Of a stretch of DNA of 64,000 nucleotides, positions 62,470 through 64,000 are shown in pieces. Origin of the DNA: Tubulanus polymorphus (Eukaryota > Nemertea > Palaeonemertea > Tubulaniformes > Tubulanidae); contig NC_134026.1 of NCBI RefSeq assembly GCF_964204645.1, positions 27,360,650-27,424,649 of the forward strand, given 5' to 3'. Below the pieces are notes generated by a model that was not told where the DNA came from, ran no database searches, and was given only the letters and a program-made list of their open reading frames with translations. Within the stretch, counting starts at the first letter, position 1. Each line of letters begins with the position of its first letter. The position numbers were made by a program, and so were the translations under genes.

Positions 62470-63343
62470 CAATGTCTATTTTACGTTATGAAAGGAAATT
62501 TAGCATTCATTAATGTTTCATTTCACGAATATCAACCATAAAGCGTGGAGTTAAAAATGGCAACAGATTTGGCAATTAGATTAATTCCATCGGCACACAT
62601 CATACGTGTTGTTCAATATTGCATTATGTTAGGATGTAGATTTGTCGCTGTGTTCAGTGGTCTGGGTGCTGCTTTTCCTGTTTTTGTTACATACAAAGGC
62701 CTTTATATAAGATGATATTTATGAAATGACATTTTCTAGTTTGGACGTTGAAATCGACGAAACAAATAGTACAACATGATACGTATAACGCCTTTTTTGT
62801 TAAATTTTCTTTGTCACATTAAGAGATAATTTAGATAAGCCTTAAGGAGGAAAATCGGATTTTCGCCCGTGTTTAGTTGTTTTTAGGTAATTTGCATGAA
62901 ACACTAATTATAGACGGAACTAACTAAAATGAAAAAGGAATTCCTGTTCGAAAACTCGACCATCTTCAATTAGCTTAGACGCCTCCGTACGAAATATAAT
63001 CATTCCAATGGTGCTAAAAAATGCTTTGAACAGCGAGATAAAATGTATCAGTGACAAGTTCATTACTGAGAATTACTGAGGAAAAGAAAGTTTATCTTTT
63101 CGACTTTCATTAGCGAGGTGACACTGATCGAATATTTCTTTATTGTATCCCCGAGATATTCATGTGATCTGCAAATTCATCTAATTAGGCGAAAAACCGT
63201 TGGGTATCTTACGCGCATTTAGAAACAAAAGTCTTTGATTGGCCACACCCGTATTGACATTTTCTGACGCAATCGAACGAGCGCTGATTTTATAAATCAG
63301 GAATCCACCTGATACCGGTAGTTGCATTTGCAGCAAGCTTACA
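62470..63343 (+). other. Spacer between the two class C receptor genes
   Basis: 874 bp. I looked for the class C TM6-TM7 signature (PENFNEAK and following helices) and did not see it on the plus strand. The distal part should hold the promoter of the second receptor. Confidence 0.4.
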
Positions 63344-64000
63344 ATGGAACAGTTAGTTTTGCTTCTAACCATTGTATTAGTTTTTTTATTTAGTGACGTA
63401 ACATGTATCTATGTTCCTGATGTCGGTAATGACACATTCGAAATAAATGGTGACGTTATTTTGGGTGTCGTTAAATCTATCGGCCGATCAAAAAATACAT
63501 CCACGAATTTATGTACAGGAGATTATTCGTTACGACGCTTGATTGAGTTAGAACAAATTGTATTCATGGTCGACAACATAAACAAAGATCCATCGATGCT
63601 CCACGGACTTAGTCTTGGCTTACGAATTCTCGATACGTGCAGGAGCGAAAGACTTGCTGTTTCTAGATCCTTACAGGCTGTCAATACGGAATATTTTAGC
63701 AGTGGAATGGACCTACTGGCACCTTTGATCGGGGTACTAGGAGATAGTTGGTCTCGATATGTAGTTCTCGAATCTCGTATTTTACAGCAATATTACGTTC
63801 CGGTTATTAGTTCATCCGCGACATCCGATGAATTGAGCGATCGAAATGATTTTCCTTTCTTTATAAGACCGGTTCCACCGGATAAATATCAAACCGAAGC
63901 AATGTTGGATATTATGGAATATTTCAACTGGACGTATGTATCGATGTTGTACGAGAGTGATACGTATGGCATAAACGCAATGACCCATGTTTACCGTCAG
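63344..64000 (+). CDS. mGluR-like class C receptor, second tandem copy, 5' part
   Basis: Frame open from the ATG at 63344 to the window end, 219 residues. Signal peptide MEQLVLLLTIVLVFLFSDVT, then GDVILGVVKSIGR, LGLRILDTCRSERLAVSRSL, SSSATSDELSDR, FFIRPVPPDKYQTEAM and FNWTYVSMLYESDTYG, the first lobe of the Venus-flytrap domain. It aligns with the upstream copy over its whole visible length, including the shared PDV and VVKSIG starts, and likewise has no intron so far. Clearly a tandem duplicate, well diverged. The 3' part lies outside the window, so its membrane region cannot be judged. Confidence 0.85.
   Translation, partial: MEQLVLLLTIVLVFLFSDVTCIYVPDVGNDTFEINGDVILGVVKSIGRSKNTSTNLCTGDYSLRRLIELEQIVFMVDNINKDPSMLHGLSLGLRILDTCRSERLAVSRSLQAVNTEYFSSGMDLLAPLIGVLGDSWSRYVVLESRILQQYYVPVISSSATSDELSDRNDFPFFIRPVPPDKYQTEAMLDIMEYFNWTYVSMLYESDTYGINAMTHVYRQ

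Overview
The window is nuclear DNA of an invertebrate animal, most likely a marine bilaterian; phylum not determinable from this sequence alone. Genes are split by short GT-AG introns, intergenic DNA is AT-rich, and the gene set is metazoan: a KHDRBS/Kep1-type STAR protein, beta-TrCP, RPP30, VIP36 (LMAN2), a TRPM channel, the homeobox gene Nkx6 and mGluR-like class C receptors. Exon junctions were worked out by hand from homology, reading phase and splice signals; junction phases agree throughout the genes described.

Layout. 1-2725 (-): 5' part of a KH-domain RNA-binding protein gene. 3323-8205 (+): three small single-pass membrane protein genes in tandem, two with an LDL-receptor class A domain and one with two PY motifs. 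8885-14846 (-): beta-TrCP with a probable long 3' UTR. 15104-17780 (+): RPP30, head-to-head with beta-TrCP across a 257 bp promoter holding a perfect CRE palindrome. 19038-21529 (-): LMAN2/VIP36, tail-to-tail with RPP30. 22802-23596 (-): an unrecognised membrane protein. 24927-33444 (+): a 23-exon TRPM channel whose second coding intron carries a 2 kb foldback element. 41282-48305 (-): Nkx6 in three exons, followed by about 12 kb without a recognisable gene. 60277-64000 (+): two tandem mGluR-like receptor genes, the second cut by the window end.

The genes form no single pathway. The strongest unusual feature is the foldback element at about 25824-27828: perfect 126 bp ends, then oppositely oriented arrays of a 144 bp unit (4 copies left, 9 right), each unit carrying four TTTTGGCG-armed palindromes or hairpins that match the E2F half-site. 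Smaller non-autonomous elements include a MITE with perfect 8 bp target duplications in RPP30 intron 1 and a mariner-like MITE at 18831-18983. The most interesting coding observations are the membrane-protein cluster and a class C receptor whose ectodomain and five membrane helices lie in one uninterrupted exon, with no TM6-7 visible before the next paralogue.
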